From Oscillospiraceae bacterium (GTDB lineage: Bacteria; Bacillota; Clostridia; Oscillospirales; Oscillospiraceae), in assembly GCA_902802565.1 (NCBI GenBank), contig CADCMP010000013.1:1-43620 (forward strand): 43,620 nt of DNA. Reading direction: 5' to 3'. Within the stretch, counting starts at the first letter, position 1; the number at the start of each line of letters is the position of its first letter. Made by a program: the position numbers and the translations under genes. Under the pieces are notes generated by a model, which did not search any database, had not been told where the DNA came from, and saw nothing but the letters and a program-made list of their open reading frames with translations. Positions 8,129 through 17,475 of this stretch are shown here, piece by piece.

Positions 8129-11100
8129 ATGGTTTACCGTATTTATGTTGAGAAAAAAGAAGAACTGGCCAACGAAGCAAGAGAACTGGCCGGTGAAGCG
8201 CGGGACTTTCTGGGAATTCTGTCTCTGGAGAAGGTCCGCATCCTGAACCGCTACGATGTTGAAAACATTGACAAAGAACTCTTTGATCAGGCGGTTCACA
8301 CGGTCTTTTCCGAACCGCAGCTGGATCAGACTTTTGAACACCTTCCGGAAACCGATGCGCAGGTGTTTGCCGTGGAGTTTCTCCCCGGACAGTATGACCA
8401 GCGGGCAGATTCCGCCGCACAGTGTATTCAGATCATTTCCCAGGGTGAGCGCCCTGCGGTTCATACGGCGAAGGTCTATCTTCTGTATGGAAATCTATCT
8501 GCCGAAGATCTGGCCGCAATAAAAAAACATGTCATCAATCCGGTGGAGAGCCGGGAAGCCTCCCTGGACCGTGTTGAGACACTGGCGGTTCAATATGAGA
8601 TACCCGAGACCGTAGATATCCTAGACGGTTTCATTTCCTATGACGAAAACCAGCTGGCGGCATTTGCCCGGGAAAAAGGCCTGGCCATGGATCTGGGTGA
8701 CCTTGTCTGCTGCCGGGACTATTTCCGTTCCGAAGGACGGGATCCCAGCATCACGGAGATCCGTGTCATAGATACCTATTGGTCCGATCACTGCCGTCAC
8801 ACCACGTTCAATACGGTAATCGACTCTATCGAGACCGACGATCCCGAGCTCAAGGCCGCCTATGACGAATACATCCGTACCCGCGAGGAACTTAACCGCA
8901 CGAAGCCCGTCACTCTGATGGACATGGGTACCATCGGTGCACGTTATCTGAAATCCGTGGGCATGCTGGACAAGCTGGACGAATCCGAGGAGATCAATGC
9001 CTGCACCGTAAAGATCAAGGTAAATGTCAACGGAGAAGCTCAGGACTGGCTCCTTCTCTTCAAGAACGAAACTCACAACCACCCGACGGAGATCGAACCT
9101 TTTGGCGGTGCTGCCACCTGTATCGGTGGTGCCATCCGTGACCCGCTGTCCGGACGCAGCTATGTTTATTCCGCTATGCGTGTTACCGGCGCTGCCAACC
9201 CGCTGCGAAGCGTCAGCGAAACTCTGAAGGGCAAGCTGCCTCAGAAAAAGCTCGTCACCACCGCAGCTGCCGGTTACTCTTCCTACGGCAACCAGATCGG
9301 TCTTGCCACCGGGCAGGTTGACGAGCTCTATCATGACGGTTACGCTGCCAAGCGCATGGAGATCGGTGCCGTTGTTGCTGCGGCTCCCGCGGAAAACGTT
9401 CGTCGTGAACGTCCCTCTGACGGGGATGTCATCATTCTTCTCGGCGGACGTACCGGCCGTGACGGCTGCGGCGGTGCAACCGGGTCTTCCAAGGCTCACA
9501 CGGTAGAATCTCTGGACACCTGCGGCGCAGAAGTTCAGAAAGGCAACGCCCCCGAAGAACGCAAGCTTCAGCGCCTGTTCCGCAACCCGGAAGCATCCCG
9601 CATGATCAAACGCTGCAATGACTTTGGTGCCGGTGGTGTTTCCGTTGCAGTCGGTGAGCTTGCAGATGGCCTGGATATTGATCTGAACACCGTTCCGAAA
9701 AAGTATGACGGCCTGGACGGCACAGAGCTGGCAATTTCCGAATCTCAGGAGCGCATGGCTGTGGTCGTTGCCGGAGAGGATGCCGAAAAGTTCCGTGCTT
9801 TGGCGGCGGAGGAGAATCTGGAATCCACGGTGATTGCAAAGGTAACCGAGGACCGCAGGCTGAAAATGAAATGGAACGGTGCCACTATCGTGGATATCTC
9901 CCGTGATTTTCTGGATACCAACGGTGCGGAAAAACATATGTCCGCTTCTCTCCCGAAAACAAAATCGTGGGCAAAAGCCATTCCCGCCTCGTTCAACGAA
10001 GGCCTGCTGTCTCTGGCGGACGATCTGAACGTCTGCTCCAAACGGGGACTGTCCGAGCGGTTTGACTCTACGATAGGCGCCGGTACGGTGCTGATGCCTT
10101 TCGGAGGAAGAACACAGACGACGCCAATCCAGGCCATGGTTAACAAGGTCTCCTGTGAAAAAGAGGATACCGACACCTGTTCCGTGATGGCCTGGGGCTT
10201 CAATCCCTTCATCATGGAGAACTCCCCCTTCCACGGCGCGTATCTTTCCGTAGTGGAATCGGTTGCCAAGCTTATCGCTACCGGTGCCGGATATGAAGAT
10301 ATTTATCTTTCTTTCCAGGAATACTTCCCGCATCTGGGACAGGATCCGGAAAAATGGGGCCAGCCGGTCTCTGCGTTGCTCGGCGCATTCCGTGCTCAGA
10401 AAGACTTCGGCGTCGCCGCCATCGGCGGAAAAGACTCCATGTCCGGAACGTTTGAAAACATGTCCGTTCCGCCCACGCTGGTGTCCTTTGCCATTACCAC
10501 CACCTGTGTGGACAACATTGTATCCAACGAACTGAAAGGTGCAGGACATTCTCTGTACTGGTTCAAACCCGAGTATTTGGAAAACGGTCTTCCGGATGCG
10601 GATTCGCTGAAGGCCGTCATGAAGACCGTACATTCGCTGGTCAAGGAAGGAAAGATCCTTGCCGCATATACCCCGGGCTACGGCGGCGTGGCGGAAGCGC
10701 TGATGAAGATGTGCTTCGGCAACCGTATCGGCGTGAAGCTGGACGGTGGTTGTTCTCTGGATGATATCTTTGGGTACCGGTACGGTTCCTTTGTTGTGGA
10801 ATCCGAAGACGATCTCAGCTCCTGCGGAGCCGTCCGTCTCGGCACCACATCGGAAGATCCCGTGTTCTGCAGCGGTGAGTCCTGCGTTGCTCTGGAACAC
10901 CTCTCCGAGGTATATGAGAACAAACTGGAATCGGTCTATCCCATGAATGTGGATGCCCAGTCCGAAGCAGAGGTTCCCGCTTACAGTTTCTCTGCGGAGC
11001 GCCGTGTATCTCCTGCAGCGAAGACCGCAAAACCCAAAGTGCTGATTCCGGTCTTCCCCGGCACGAACTGTGAATACGATTCTGCAAAAGCCTTTGCCCG

Positions 11101-11827
11101 TGCAGGAGCCGATCCTGAAATTGTGGTCATCCGCAACATGACCTCTGCCGACATTACCGAGTCGGTTCAGTATATCGCCAAGCAGATCAAGCAGTCTCAG
11201 ATCATCTTTATCCCCGGAGGCTTCTCCGGCGGCGATGAACCGGAGGGAAGCGCAAAATTCATTACGGCCTTTTTCCGCAATCAGGAGATCTCGGATGCAG
11301 TCAGCGATCTTCTGGAAAACCGCGATGGACTCATGGCCGGTATCTGCAACGGATTCCAGGCTCTGGTGAAACTGGGTCTTGTTCCTTACGGAAAAATTAT
11401 GGACACCGATGCGTCCTGCCCGACTCTGACCTACAATACCATCGGACGCCATCAGTCCATGCTGGTCCGTACGCGCATTGCCTCCAACATGTCTCCATGG
11501 CTGGCCAATACGCAGCCCGGTGAAATCTATACCGTTCCCATCTCTCACGGCGAAGGCCGGTTCTATGCTTCCCGTGATCTGGTCGAACAGCTGGCCAAGC
11601 AGGGCCAGATCGCCACACAGTATGTGGATCTGGCCGGGAATCCTACCATGGACATCGCAGCGAATCCCAACGGCTCCATCTGTGCCATCGAGGGCATCAC
11701 CTCTCCGGACGGCCGTGTATTCGGCAAGATGGGCCACGCAGAACGCGTAGGCTACGGCCTTTACAAGAATGTCGAGGGCAACTTTAACATCGGCATGTTT
11801 GACTCTGCGGTGAAATACTTTAAATAA
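8129..11827 (+). CDS. purL: Phosphoribosylformylglycinamidine synthase, single-chain clostridial type (PurSLQ in one protein)
   Basis: The 1232-residue enzyme converts FGAR to FGAM with ATP and glutamine. The N-terminal segment (MVYRIYVEKKEE onward) corresponds to PurS; the synthetase core has DTYWSDHCRHTTF, the KNETHNHPTEIEPF motif and GGAATCIGGAIRD around residues 210-340, and a second AIR-synthase-like half. From about residue 970 there is a class I glutamine amidotransferase domain: PVFPGTNCEYD, nucleophile Cys1073 in GICNGFQ, and His1140 and Glu1142 in SHGEGRF. This matches the shorter clostridial version of large PurL rather than three separate purS, purL and purQ genes. AGGAGG overlapping the purD end precedes it by 8 bases. 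Confidence 0.95.
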   Translation: MVYRIYVEKKEELANEARELAGEARDFLGILSLEKVRILNRYDVENIDKELFDQAVHTVFSEPQLDQTFEHLPETDAQVFAVEFLPGQYDQRADSAAQCIQIISQGERPAVHTAKVYLLYGNLSAEDLAAIKKHVINPVESREASLDRVETLAVQYEIPETVDILDGFISYDENQLAAFAREKGLAMDLGDLVCCRDYFRSEGRDPSITEIRVIDTYWSDHCRHTTFNTVIDSIETDDPELKAAYDEYIRTREELNRTKPVTLMDMGTIGARYLKSVGMLDKLDESEEINACTVKIKVNVNGEAQDWLLLFKNETHNHPTEIEPFGGAATCIGGAIRDPLSGRSYVYSAMRVTGAANPLRSVSETLKGKLPQKKLVTTAAAGYSSYGNQIGLATGQVDELYHDGYAAKRMEIGAVVAAAPAENVRRERPSDGDVIILLGGRTGRDGCGGATGSSKAHTVESLDTCGAEVQKGNAPEERKLQRLFRNPEASRMIKRCNDFGAGGVSVAVGELADGLDIDLNTVPKKYDGLDGTELAISESQERMAVVVAGEDAEKFRALAAEENLESTVIAKVTEDRRLKMKWNGATIVDISRDFLDTNGAEKHMSASLPKTKSWAKAIPASFNEGLLSLADDLNVCSKRGLSERFDSTIGAGTVLMPFGGRTQTTPIQAMVNKVSCEKEDTDTCSVMAWGFNPFIMENSPFHGAYLSVVESVAKLIATGAGYEDIYLSFQEYFPHLGQDPEKWGQPVSALLGAFRAQKDFGVAAIGGKDSMSGTFENMSVPPTLVSFAITTTCVDNIVSNELKGAGHSLYWFKPEYLENGLPDADSLKAVMKTVHSLVKEGKILAAYTPGYGGVAEALMKMCFGNRIGVKLDGGCSLDDIFGYRYGSFVVESEDDLSSCGAVRLGTTSEDPVFCSGESCVALEHLSEVYENKLESVYPMNVDAQSEAEVPAYSFSAERRVSPAAKTAKPKVLIPVFPGTNCEYDSAKAFARAGADPEIVVIRNMTSADITESVQYIAKQIKQSQIIFIPGGFSGGDEPEGSAKFITAFFRNQEISDAVSDLLENRDGLMAGICNGFQALVKLGLVPYGKIMDTDASCPTLTYNTIGRHQSMLVRTRIASNMSPWLANTQPGEIYTVPISHGEGRFYASRDLVEQLAKQGQIATQYVDLAGNPTMDIAANPNGSICAIEGITSPDGRVFGKMGHAERVGYGLYKNVEGNFNIGMFDSAVKYFK

Positions 11828-11847
11828 ATCTTGAGGGAGGAACGCAA

Positions 11848-13143
11848 ATGCTCCACTCCAATCTGAATATCAACGAAAAAGATCACCTGGAATTTGCCGG
11901 TGTCGATGCGGTGGAAATGGCAAAAAAATACGGAACGCCTCTTTATCTGATGGATGAAGACCGCATTCGCGACCGTTGCCGGGAATACATCCGCTGCATG
12001 CATACCTATCTGGGCGAGACATCCCATCCTCTGTTTGCCAGCAAGGCCTGCAGTTTTAAGCAGATGTATCGCATCGCCAAAGAGGAAGGAATGTTTATCG
12101 ACGTGGTCTCCGGTGGGGAGCTTCACACCGCGGTTTCCGTAGATTTTCCTGCCGACCGGATCTTTTTCCACGGCAACTACAAATCTCCGGCGGAGATTCG
12201 CTATTCCATGGAAGTCGGTCTGGGCTACATTGTGGTAGACAATCCTGACGAGCTTCATCTGGTTGACGCGCTCGCGGGTGAGCTTGGAATCCGTCAGAAG
12301 ATCCTTCTCCGCATTACACCCGGTGTGGACGCTCACACCAACAAAAAGATCAACACCGGTCTGGTAGACTCCAAATTTGGTGCTACCATCGAAACGGGTC
12401 ACGCGGAAATGATCGTTCAGGATGCGCTTGCATGCAAAAACGTGGAACTTAAGGGTTTCCACTGCCATGTCGGTTCTCAGATCTTCACGGCTACACCGTT
12501 CATGGAAGCTACCGACATCATGATCGCTTTCTGCAAATCTATTCTGAACCGCTATGGATTCACCGCAGAGATCCTGAATCTTGGCGGAGGGCTTGGTGTT
12601 CGGTACATCAAATCCGATCCCACGCTGAATATCGACATTGTTGTCCGTCAGATCTCAGAAGAGCTTGCCCGGATCTGCAGGATCATGAAATATCCTCAGC
12701 CGGCAATCTTTCTGGAGCCGGGCAGGAGCATCGTGGCGGACTCCGGTATTACCATGTACACCGTAGGCAGCATCAAACAGATCACGGATGATATCTGCTA
12801 TGTTGCCATTGACGGTGGAATGACGGACAATCCCCGCTACACTCTGTATCAGGCAGAACACACCTTTCTGCTTGCAAACCGTATGAGTGCTCCGGTGGAT
12901 TTCAAGGCAACTATTGCCGGCCGCTGCTGCGAGAGCGGCGATGTTCTGAAAGAGCGTGCCTGGATTCCGAAGCCAGAGGTCGGCGATAACATCGCCACAC
13001 TGGTAACCGGTGCATACAACTATTCCATGGCTTCCAATTACAACCGGATTCCCAGAGCCCCTGTCGTCATGATCCGAAACAAAGAGGATTATGTCGCTGT
13101 GAATCGGGAAAGCTATGACGACCTTCTCCGCAATGATGTCTGA
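11848..13143 (+). CDS. lysA: Diaminopimelate decarboxylase
   Basis: This 431-residue fold III PLP enzyme decarboxylates meso-diaminopimelate to lysine. The PLP lysine lies in FASKACS; GFHCHVGSQI, LNLGGGLGVRY and EPGRSIVADSG bind the phosphate and substrate, and the second-subunit Cys motif is CCESGDVL. The length is typical. It begins 20 bases after purL with its own GGGAGGA site and no promoter or terminator between, so it is probably cotranscribed with the purine genes although the pathways are unrelated. A carboxynorspermidine decarboxylase is less likely given the CCESGD motif and length. Confidence 0.93.
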   Translation: MLHSNLNINEKDHLEFAGVDAVEMAKKYGTPLYLMDEDRIRDRCREYIRCMHTYLGETSHPLFASKACSFKQMYRIAKEEGMFIDVVSGGELHTAVSVDFPADRIFFHGNYKSPAEIRYSMEVGLGYIVVDNPDELHLVDALAGELGIRQKILLRITPGVDAHTNKKINTGLVDSKFGATIETGHAEMIVQDALACKNVELKGFHCHVGSQIFTATPFMEATDIMIAFCKSILNRYGFTAEILNLGGGLGVRYIKSDPTLNIDIVVRQISEELARICRIMKYPQPAIFLEPGRSIVADSGITMYTVGSIKQITDDICYVAIDGGMTDNPRYTLYQAEHTFLLANRMSAPVDFKATIAGRCCESGDVLKERAWIPKPEVGDNIATLVTGAYNYSMASNYNRIPRAPVVMIRNKEDYVAVNRESYDDLLRNDV

Positions 13144-13174
13144 TTGCGGATCTCAGGTCTGATACAAACAAAAA

Positions 13175-13206
13175 ATCACCCCAAAGGACCTAGCCTTTGG
13201 GGTGAT
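13175..13206. terminator. Bidirectional terminator between lysA and efp
   Basis: ATCACCCCAAAGG (13175-13187) and its exact complement (13194-13206) form a 13-bp stem with a 6-base loop. An A-run before it (T-run on the minus strand) serves efp; ATTATTTCT after it serves lysA. The two genes converge here. Confidence 0.88.
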
Positions 13207-13219
13207 ATTATTTCTATCG

Positions 13220-13777
13220 TTATACGCGGGAAAGATACTCTCCAGTGCGGGTGTCGATCTTAATGGTCTCGCCCTGCTCAATGAACAGAGGAACCTTGAT
13301 CTCTGCGCCGGTTTCCAGCGTGGCGGGTTTTGTCGCGTTGGTCGCGGTGTTTCCTGCAAAGCCGGGATCAGTAGCTGTGACTTCCAGTTCAACGAACATC
13401 GGCGGCTCAACATTAAACACGTTTCCTTTATAGGAAGAAACGATACAGCTCATGTTTTCTTTTACGAATTTGAAGTTGTCGTTCAGAACACTCTTTTCGA
13501 TCGGCTCCAGTTCGTAGGTTTCCGGATCCATGAAATAATAAAGGTCACCATCAACATAGCTGAATTCCATGGTCTTTCTGTCAACTGTAGCATTTTCAAA
13601 TTTTGCGGTGGGGTTGAAAGAAGTTTCGGTAACGGCACCGGTAATAACATTCTTCATTTTGGTACGGACGAATGCAGCTCCCTTGCCCGGTTTGACGTGC
13701 TGGAATTCCACGACCTGCATTACCTGTCCATCCATCTCGAATGTAACACCATTTCTAAAATCGCCTGCTGTAATCAT
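13220..13777 (-). CDS. efp: Translation elongation factor P
   Basis: EF-P, 185 residues, rescues ribosomes stalled on polyproline. The three beta-barrel domains are complete. The modifiable loop reads [10 protein letters not shown] with Lys32 at its tip, and the C-terminal signature [12 protein letters not shown] is present. No modification gene of the YmfI or EpmA type is seen nearby. AGGAGG lies just before the ATG. It has its own promoter (13825-13853) although it lies downstream of pepP on the same strand, so it can be expressed alone or by readthrough. Proline-rich products in this window that could need it include the RsgI-like tail and the L10 tail. Confidence 0.97.
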   Translation of the reverse strand: MITAGDFRNGVTFEMDGQVMQVVEFQHVKPGKGAAFVRTKMKNVITGAVTETSFNPTAKFENATVDRKTMEFSYVDGDLYYFMDPETYELEPIEKSVLNDNFKFVKENMSCIVSSYKGNVFNVEPPMFVELEVTATDPGFAGNTATNATKPATLETGAEIKVPLFIEQGETIKIDTRTGEYLSRV

Positions 13778-13824
13778 AAAGGATCTCCTCCTAGTAGTAT
13801 ATCATCTAAACAGTCTTTCGGCTT

Positions 13825-13853
13825 ATTCTACAATATATGTATCGTTTTTGCAA
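13825..13853 (-). promoter_or_regulatory. Promoter of efp
   Basis: On the minus strand TTGCAA (13848-13853) and TAGAAT (13825-13830) are spaced by 17 bases, placing the start near 13818, about 40 bases before the efp ATG. Confidence 0.65.
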
Positions 13854-13911
13854 CCTTATTTTCCCGCTTCCGGATACCATGCGGCGGAACGCTTTTTTCC
13901 TGTTTTTCCGG

Positions 13912-14112
13912 CTATTTTTCCTTTCTTGCAAGGGAAAGAATCATATAGATTACCAGAAGGAATGTTCCAAGTCCGTACAGGATTACATAGAGCGCCGCCG
14001 GAGCTTTGGGAATACAGAAATTTACGATCGCTGTAATTGCGATGATCAGCAGTCCCGTAAAAAGCCACCGGTTCACCCCTTCCAGAAACGTTTTCTTCGC
14101 TTTTCTCAGCAT
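13912..14112 (-). CDS. Small two-helix membrane protein, unknown function
   Basis: I do not recognise this 66-residue protein. After a basic start (MLRKAKKTF) it shows two hydrophobic stretches, about residues 16-34 (WLFTGLLIIAITAIVNFCI) and 39-60 (ALYVILYGLGTFLLVIYMIL), ending in a basic tail (ARKEK), so it should be a small integral membrane protein with a short turn. GGAGG lies about 8 bases before the ATG. It starts 13 bases after the pepP stop on the same strand, so it is likely cotranscribed with pepP and the two-component genes. Codon use resembles that of the neighbours. Confidence 0.7.
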   Translation of the reverse strand: MLRKAKKTFLEGVNRWLFTGLLIIAITAIVNFCIPKAPAALYVILYGLGTFLLVIYMILSLARKEK

Positions 14113-14125
14113 ACTCGGTCCTCCA

Positions 14126-15196
14126 TTATAAAACGATCAGCTGTTTCGGCGCTGCCGTGATCACTTCTGCATGATCCTTCCGCAGAATCATGACATCTTC
14201 GATTCGAACTCCGAACCGGCCGGGAAGATAGATTCCCGGTTCTGCCGATATCACGGCGCCTTCCGGCATTATCGTCTGAGACCGGGGCATGGCATTGGGG
14301 GCCTCGTGAATATCCAGTCCCAGACTGTGACCAAAACTGTGTCCGAAATACGCACCGTACCCGGCGTTTTCTATGACATCCCTGGCTGCCTTGTCGATCT
14401 CCGCTCCGGTGATTCCCGCCCGGGCGTTCTCGATTCCCTGCAGCTGTGCTTCCAGCACGATATCATAGATCTTTCTCATTTCCTCCGTCACATGTCCGAC
14501 CGCAACAGTTCTGGTCATGTCCGAACAGTACCCTCCCTTGAGACATCCGAAGTCCATTGTGACAAAATCTCCGTCCCGGACGACCTCATCTCCGGGCACG
14601 CCGTGAGGCATACTGGTCTTCTTTCCGGTGATGGAAATGGTGTCGAAGGAGTTTCCTTCCGCACCGTATCTCATCATCCGGTAATTCAGCTCCGCAGCGA
14701 TCTCTCGTTCCGTGATTCCCGGCCGGATGAGGCCAAGGACATCTTCCAGCGCCCGCTCTGAAATCCTCTGTGCGGCTCTCATGTATTCCAGTTCATCTTC
14801 TGATTTGGATGCTCTGAGATCCTGAAAGATTTCCTGTGCGGGAATCAGGTGCAGATCCAGCGATTTTTCGTAGCGGAGATACTCCTGATAGGAGAGCTTC
14901 TCCTCTTCCGCGCCCAGTTTTTCGATCTTCTCACTCTGAAGAATCTCCTGGATGCAGGGAACAAGGCGGCGGTTCTGGCCGAACAGGATCACCTTGGTTC
15001 TCTCTGTCACCGCCTGTTCCGCAGCCTCCACATATCTGGAGTCCGTAATAAGATAGGCATGTTCTCTTGTGACGACTACCGCACCGTCTGTAAAGGCAAA
15101 TCCTGTTGCATATCGCTGGTTTTTCTCGTCGGTGATCAGCACCGCATCCAGTTCTTTTTCCTGCAGTTTTTTCTGTATCTCTCTAATCTTATCCAT
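14126..15196 (-). CDS. pepP: M24-family aminopeptidase P (Xaa-Pro peptidase)
   Basis: The 356-residue peptidase removes N-terminal residues that precede proline. An N-terminal creatinase-like domain (about 1-125) is followed by the pita-bread catalytic domain. The dinuclear metal ligands are visible: Asp in VTMDFG, Asp in YCSDMTRTV, His in HSFGHSLGLDIHE, Glu in ISAEPGIY and Glu in VRIEDV; the TSMPHGVPGD segment is also family-typical. Its start overlaps the 3' end of the histidine kinase gene by 8 bases, so translation is coupled. EF-P lies two genes downstream, a common clostridial pairing. Confidence 0.93.
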   Translation of the reverse strand: MDKIREIQKKLQEKELDAVLITDEKNQRYATGFAFTDGAVVVTREHAYLITDSRYVEAAEQAVTERTKVILFGQNRRLVPCIQEILQSEKIEKLGAEEEKLSYQEYLRYEKSLDLHLIPAQEIFQDLRASKSEDELEYMRAAQRISERALEDVLGLIRPGITEREIAAELNYRMMRYGAEGNSFDTISITGKKTSMPHGVPGDEVVRDGDFVTMDFGCLKGGYCSDMTRTVAVGHVTEEMRKIYDIVLEAQLQGIENARAGITGAEIDKAARDVIENAGYGAYFGHSFGHSLGLDIHEAPNAMPRSQTIMPEGAVISAEPGIYLPGRFGVRIEDVMILRKDHAEVITAAPKQLIVL

Positions 15197-16670
15197 TGAA
15201 AAATCCTTCTACGATGGTTTCTTTTGTTGCTGTACAGGGAGGCCCTTTCGGCAGGGTCACGATGAATCGTGTCCCCTGTGGTTCCACTTCCTCCACCTCG
15301 ATGGTTCCCCGGTGCTGGAGCACCGCATCATGTGCAATGCTGAGCCCGAGTCCGCTGCCCCCGGCTTCTCTGGACCGGGCCTTATCCACTCGATAGAACC
15401 GATGGAAGATGGATTCCCGTTCATTCTCAGGTATGCCGATTCCCGTATCTTCCACTTCCATGCGGATCCGGTCTCCGGCGGTCCGCAGCGTAACGGTCAC
15501 TTTCCCTTCCGGCACGTTGTATTTGATTGCGTTTTCCACCAGATTGAACACCACATGATACAGATCATTTTCCGTAGCCAGTACGATGCTGTCCGGTTCA
15601 AGATCCAGCTTGATCTCCACATTCTGTTCGGAAGACAGCGGTTTCAGGAGGGCAACGGCTTCTTCCGTCACCTTTGTCATGTTTACCGGAACCGATTTTC
15701 CGATATTGCCGTCATCCATCCTGCTCAGATCCAGCAGTTCCTCCGTCATTTTTTGAAGGCGGTTGCTTTCATGTACGATATCGGTGACAAATTCCCGGAT
15801 CGTCTCCTCGTCCATGTTCTCATTCTGAACGATACTGTCTGCCAACAGGGTAATTGCGGCAATCGGTGTTTTCAGCTCGTGGGAAGCATCGGAAACAAAT
15901 TGTCTGCGCTGCTTCTCCGTGGTCTCCAGTCGTTGTGTCAGACGGTTAAACTCCCGCCCAAGTTCCGCCACCTCATCTTCTCCCTGTGTGAGGAAGCGCT
16001 GGGAATAGTCTCCTTCTGCGACTTTCTTCGTCATCTCCGCCAACGTTACGATCCGCTTGGTAAGAAGACTCGTCATCAGAATATCCGCCAGCAGCGCCAG
16101 TATACAGATAAACGCGGAAATCGTTCGGATTCTGCTCTGAATCCCGGTTATGATTCCGGCCTGCTCCTCGTCTTTTTCATCCAGATATACCGCTCCAATC
16201 ACTTTCGCATCACGAAGGATGGGTACGGCGACATGGCTGAAAAAAGCTTCGCTGGTAAAGCGGGAATAGAAGGACGTCTTTCCTTCCATTGCACGGGCTA
16301 TTGCTTTTATTTCCGGCTGCTGTCCTGTCTGGTTTTCCTCTGCGGCAGAATCATAAAGGACGCGGCCTTTCTCGTTAGTCACCAGGACCCTCTCATAATT
16401 ATCCAGTTCCAGCAGATTCAGAACTTCTGCGATGCTTTCCCGGGAAAGGTGGTCCAGCGACGCCAGGGAAGATGCCGCAGTGCCTGCCTGATTCGTCATT
16501 GCGGTCTGTTTTTCGGAAAAGACCATATCTCGGGAGGATTGAACGGGATAGGAATTGAGCAGCGCCAGCAGAACCACTACAAGGGCTGTCGTCAGTCCGA
16601 CAAACTTGAACCGAACACCGGTAAGGCGTTTCCGGAAGTTTCGCTTTGCCTTTTTGTTCTTATTCTGCAA
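15189..16670 (-). CDS. Membrane sensor histidine kinase (PhoR/WalK-like)
   Basis: The protein has 493 residues. It starts with a basic segment and a first membrane helix (about residues 24-42), then an extracellular domain of about 130 residues (sensor-like, with KVIGAVYLDEK), a second helix near residues 180-205, a HAMP linker and a HisKA domain with phospho-acceptor His264 in SHELKTP. The ATPase domain carries the N box NLVENAIKYN, G1 DTGIGIP, the F box FHRFYRVDKARS and G2 GGSGLGLSIA. It overlaps the response regulator by 11 bases upstream and pepP by 8 bases downstream. The signal is unknown. Confidence 0.93.
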   Translation of the reverse strand: MQNKNKKAKRNFRKRLTGVRFKFVGLTTALVVVLLALLNSYPVQSSRDMVFSEKQTAMTNQAGTAASSLASLDHLSRESIAEVLNLLELDNYERVLVTNEKGRVLYDSAAEENQTGQQPEIKAIARAMEGKTSFYSRFTSEAFFSHVAVPILRDAKVIGAVYLDEKDEEQAGIITGIQSRIRTISAFICILALLADILMTSLLTKRIVTLAEMTKKVAEGDYSQRFLTQGEDEVAELGREFNRLTQRLETTEKQRRQFVSDASHELKTPIAAITLLADSIVQNENMDEETIREFVTDIVHESNRLQKMTEELLDLSRMDDGNIGKSVPVNMTKVTEEAVALLKPLSSEQNVEIKLDLEPDSIVLATENDLYHVVFNLVENAIKYNVPEGKVTVTLRTAGDRIRMEVEDTGIGIPENERESIFHRFYRVDKARSREAGGSGLGLSIAHDAVLQHRGTIEVEEVEPQGTRFIVTLPKGPPCTATKETIVEGFFNG

Positions 16671-17346
16671 AGTGATACCCCACCCCCCGTTTCGTGATCA
16701 GATATCTGGGATGTGCCGGGTCGCGCTCCAGCTTTTCTCTCAGGCGGCGTACATGAACATCTACCGTTCGGATTTCTCCCTGATAGTCATATTCCCACAC
16801 CATGCTGAGAAGCTGTTCGCGGGAGTATACGATCCCCGGATGCTCCATCAGAAATTCCAACAGATCGAATTCCTTCAGCGTCAGCTCCACCGGTTGTCCG
16901 TTTTTTTCCACAAGACGGGTCTTCGGCGTCAGTGTCAGCTCTCCGAACCGGAGGACGCGCTCTCCTTCTTTTGCGGCGGTGGCAACGATTCCCGCACGCC
17001 GGATCAGCGCTCTAACGCGGGCTTTCAGTTCCATGATACTGAAGGGTTTTGTGATATAATCATCCGCTCCGGATTCAAATCCGAGCAGTTTGTCGGATTC
17101 CTCCCCTTTTGCGGTAAGCATAATTACCGGAACGGTGGAAAATGTCCGGATCTCGCGGCAGGCCTGTAACCCGTCTTTTTTCGGCATCATCAGATCCAGA
17201 ATGACAAGATCATACTCGGTCTGTTTTGCCTGCAGGATCGCCGCTTCACCATCATATGCAACATCCACTTCGTATCCCTCGGTCTGCAGGTTGAACTTTA
17301 TTCCTTTCACAAATGCTTTTTCGTCATCGACTACCAGTATTTTCAA
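16660..17346 (-). CDS. OmpR/PhoB-family response regulator
   Basis: This 228-residue regulator has an N-terminal receiver domain (acidic pair Asp7-Asp8, phospho-acceptor Asp51 in LVILDLMMP, Thr in MLTAKG, Lys in YITKPF) and a C-terminal winged helix with the signatures VELTLKEFDLLEFL and VDVHVRRLREKLE and the ending RGVGYHF. It is the first gene of the minus-strand group; the kinase start lies inside its 3' end, so the two form a two-component pair. AAAGGTGGGA lies upstream of the ATG. It shares a 129-base upstream gap with the divergent carboxypeptidase gene, a possible target. It resembles WalR/PhoP, but the sequence alone does not settle which. Confidence 0.93.
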   Translation of the reverse strand: MKILVVDDEKAFVKGIKFNLQTEGYEVDVAYDGEAAILQAKQTEYDLVILDLMMPKKDGLQACREIRTFSTVPVIMLTAKGEESDKLLGFESGADDYITKPFSIMELKARVRALIRRAGIVATAAKEGERVLRFGELTLTPKTRLVEKNGQPVELTLKEFDLLEFLMEHPGIVYSREQLLSMVWEYDYQGEIRTVDVHVRRLREKLERDPAHPRYLITKRGVGYHFAE

Positions 17347-17475
17347 ACAAGTCCCACCTTTCTCCCATCAAGGAATACTGCTCCGCACGTTGCTTTTCGT
17401 TCGGATAATACATATAATAAATTCATATGTACGGTTATTATATAACATAACCCTGAAAATTTGGAGTAATTATCG

